Shown one piece after another: positions 5,926 to 6,196 of a stretch of 6,196 bases of DNA. The notes under the pieces were generated by a model, which did not search any database, was not told where the DNA came from, and saw only the letters and a list, made by a program, of their open reading frames with translations. The stretch is from assembly GCA_011522825.1 (NCBI GenBank), contig WTIG01000167.1, positions 1-6,196 of the forward strand, in the 5' to 3' direction. Source of the stretch: Puniceicoccaceae bacterium. GTDB lineage: Bacteria > Verrucomicrobiota > Verrucomicrobiia > Opitutales > Coraliomargaritaceae. The position numbers and the translations under genes are program-made. Each line of letters starts with the position of its first letter. The first letter of the stretch is position 1.

Positions 5926-6196
5926 ATGAAACTAATAGCCTTCATCTTACTCCTCTTGTTTTTTGTTCAGAGCTATTTTTTTTATGGTCTATTTCAAAAG
6001 AATTCAGCCTTAGATAAAAAATATGAAGATGCTGTTTTAGCGATTCAATATCATGAAAAGAAAAATTTAGAAATGGCAAAGCAAGTGCAGGGTGCAAAAG
6101 ATAAGAATGCTGAGATGCACACACGGCTAACTATAAAAAAAATTGACCACACAGAGCTTAAGTCGAAAAACGACCAGCTAAAGCAGACCATTAACC
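5926..6196 (+). CDS. Membrane-anchored, probable coiled-coil protein of unknown function (partial)
   Basis: Not recognised. The frame opens with an ATG 15 bases after the pgi stop and stays open for 90 codons to the window edge. Residues 3-24 (from LIAFILLLLFFV) form one strong hydrophobic helix with Lys2 before it, so either an N-terminal membrane anchor or an uncleaved signal. No convincing signal-peptidase site or lipobox follows. From about residue 25 the chain is rich in Lys, Glu, Asp and Gln with spaced Leu/Ile, typical of a long helix or coiled coil (for example KKYEDAVLAIQYHEKKN). Such a layout occurs in many cell-envelope and division-associated proteins, but nothing here is specific enough to name one. 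There is no Shine-Dalgarno. Close spacing suggests it shares a transcript with ilvD-pgi. The opposite strand also has a short open frame here, without supporting features. Confidence 0.6.
   Translation, partial: MKLIAFILLLLFFVQSYFFYGLFQKNSALDKKYEDAVLAIQYHEKKNLEMAKQVQGAKDKNAEMHTRLTIKKIDHTELKSKNDQLKQTIN

Noticed and set aside
5942..6124. Minus-strand 60-codon open frame opposite the right-edge gene
   Set aside because: The plus-strand frame is open for 90 codons to the edge, starts with a membrane helix and follows pgi closely; the minus frame shows neither start signal nor motif.
1..6196. A novel defence, mobile or multi-gene system
   Set aside because: All five complete genes are core metabolic or segregation genes with intact motifs; there are no integrases, transposases, attachment repeats, toxin-antitoxin pairs or repeat arrays. 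Only the two edge fragments are unassigned.

Overview
This is an ordinary housekeeping stretch of a moderately AT-rich bacterial chromosome, roughly 40% GC by eye. Five complete genes can be named: panD, pheA, scpB, ilvD and pgi. A partial gene lies at each edge. I see no mobile element, CRISPR array, tRNA or rRNA, and no gene-free gap longer than about 120 bases. Nothing reads as a clearly new multi-gene system. The less ordinary material is regulatory, plus one unrecognised membrane protein at the right edge. The lineage is uncertain. A P-protein with the AroQ-PDT-ACT layout, a long cyanobacterial-style glucose-6-phosphate isomerase with an extra C-terminal domain, an acidic ScpB and mostly Shine-Dalgarno-less starts would fit a verrucomicrobial genome (Opitutae/Puniceicoccales type). 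That is inference, not proof.

Left half, all on the minus strand and read right to left. scpB (chromosome segregation) is followed after 2 bases by pheA (chorismate mutase/prephenate dehydratase), whose ribosome binding site lies inside the end of scpB. Next comes panD (aspartate 1-decarboxylase), with its own promoter (TTGACA, 16 bp, TATAAT) in the short pheA-panD gap. That promoter would give a leader of only about 6 bases. A small perfect inverted repeat lies just after the panD stop. The left edge holds the first 28 codons of an exported protein with a signal peptide, preceded by a good match to a Fur box, which suggests iron-regulated expression.

Right half, all on the plus strand. A 120-bp AT-rich divergent intergenic region with two dyads separates scpB from ilvD (dihydroxy-acid dehydratase). 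pgi follows ilvD after 17 bases. 15 bases after pgi starts an unrecognised protein with one N-terminal membrane segment and a charged, probably coiled-coil region, which runs off the window. The three are spaced like one transcription unit.

Metabolically, IlvD makes the 2-oxo acid precursors of valine, leucine and isoleucine. 2-oxoisovalerate is also the precursor of pantoate, while PanD makes the beta-alanine half of pantothenate. PheA feeds phenylalanine synthesis and Pgi links glucose-6-phosphate to fructose-6-phosphate. ScpB stands apart as part of the SMC-ScpAB condensin. The genes look like neighbours of convenience rather than one pathway.
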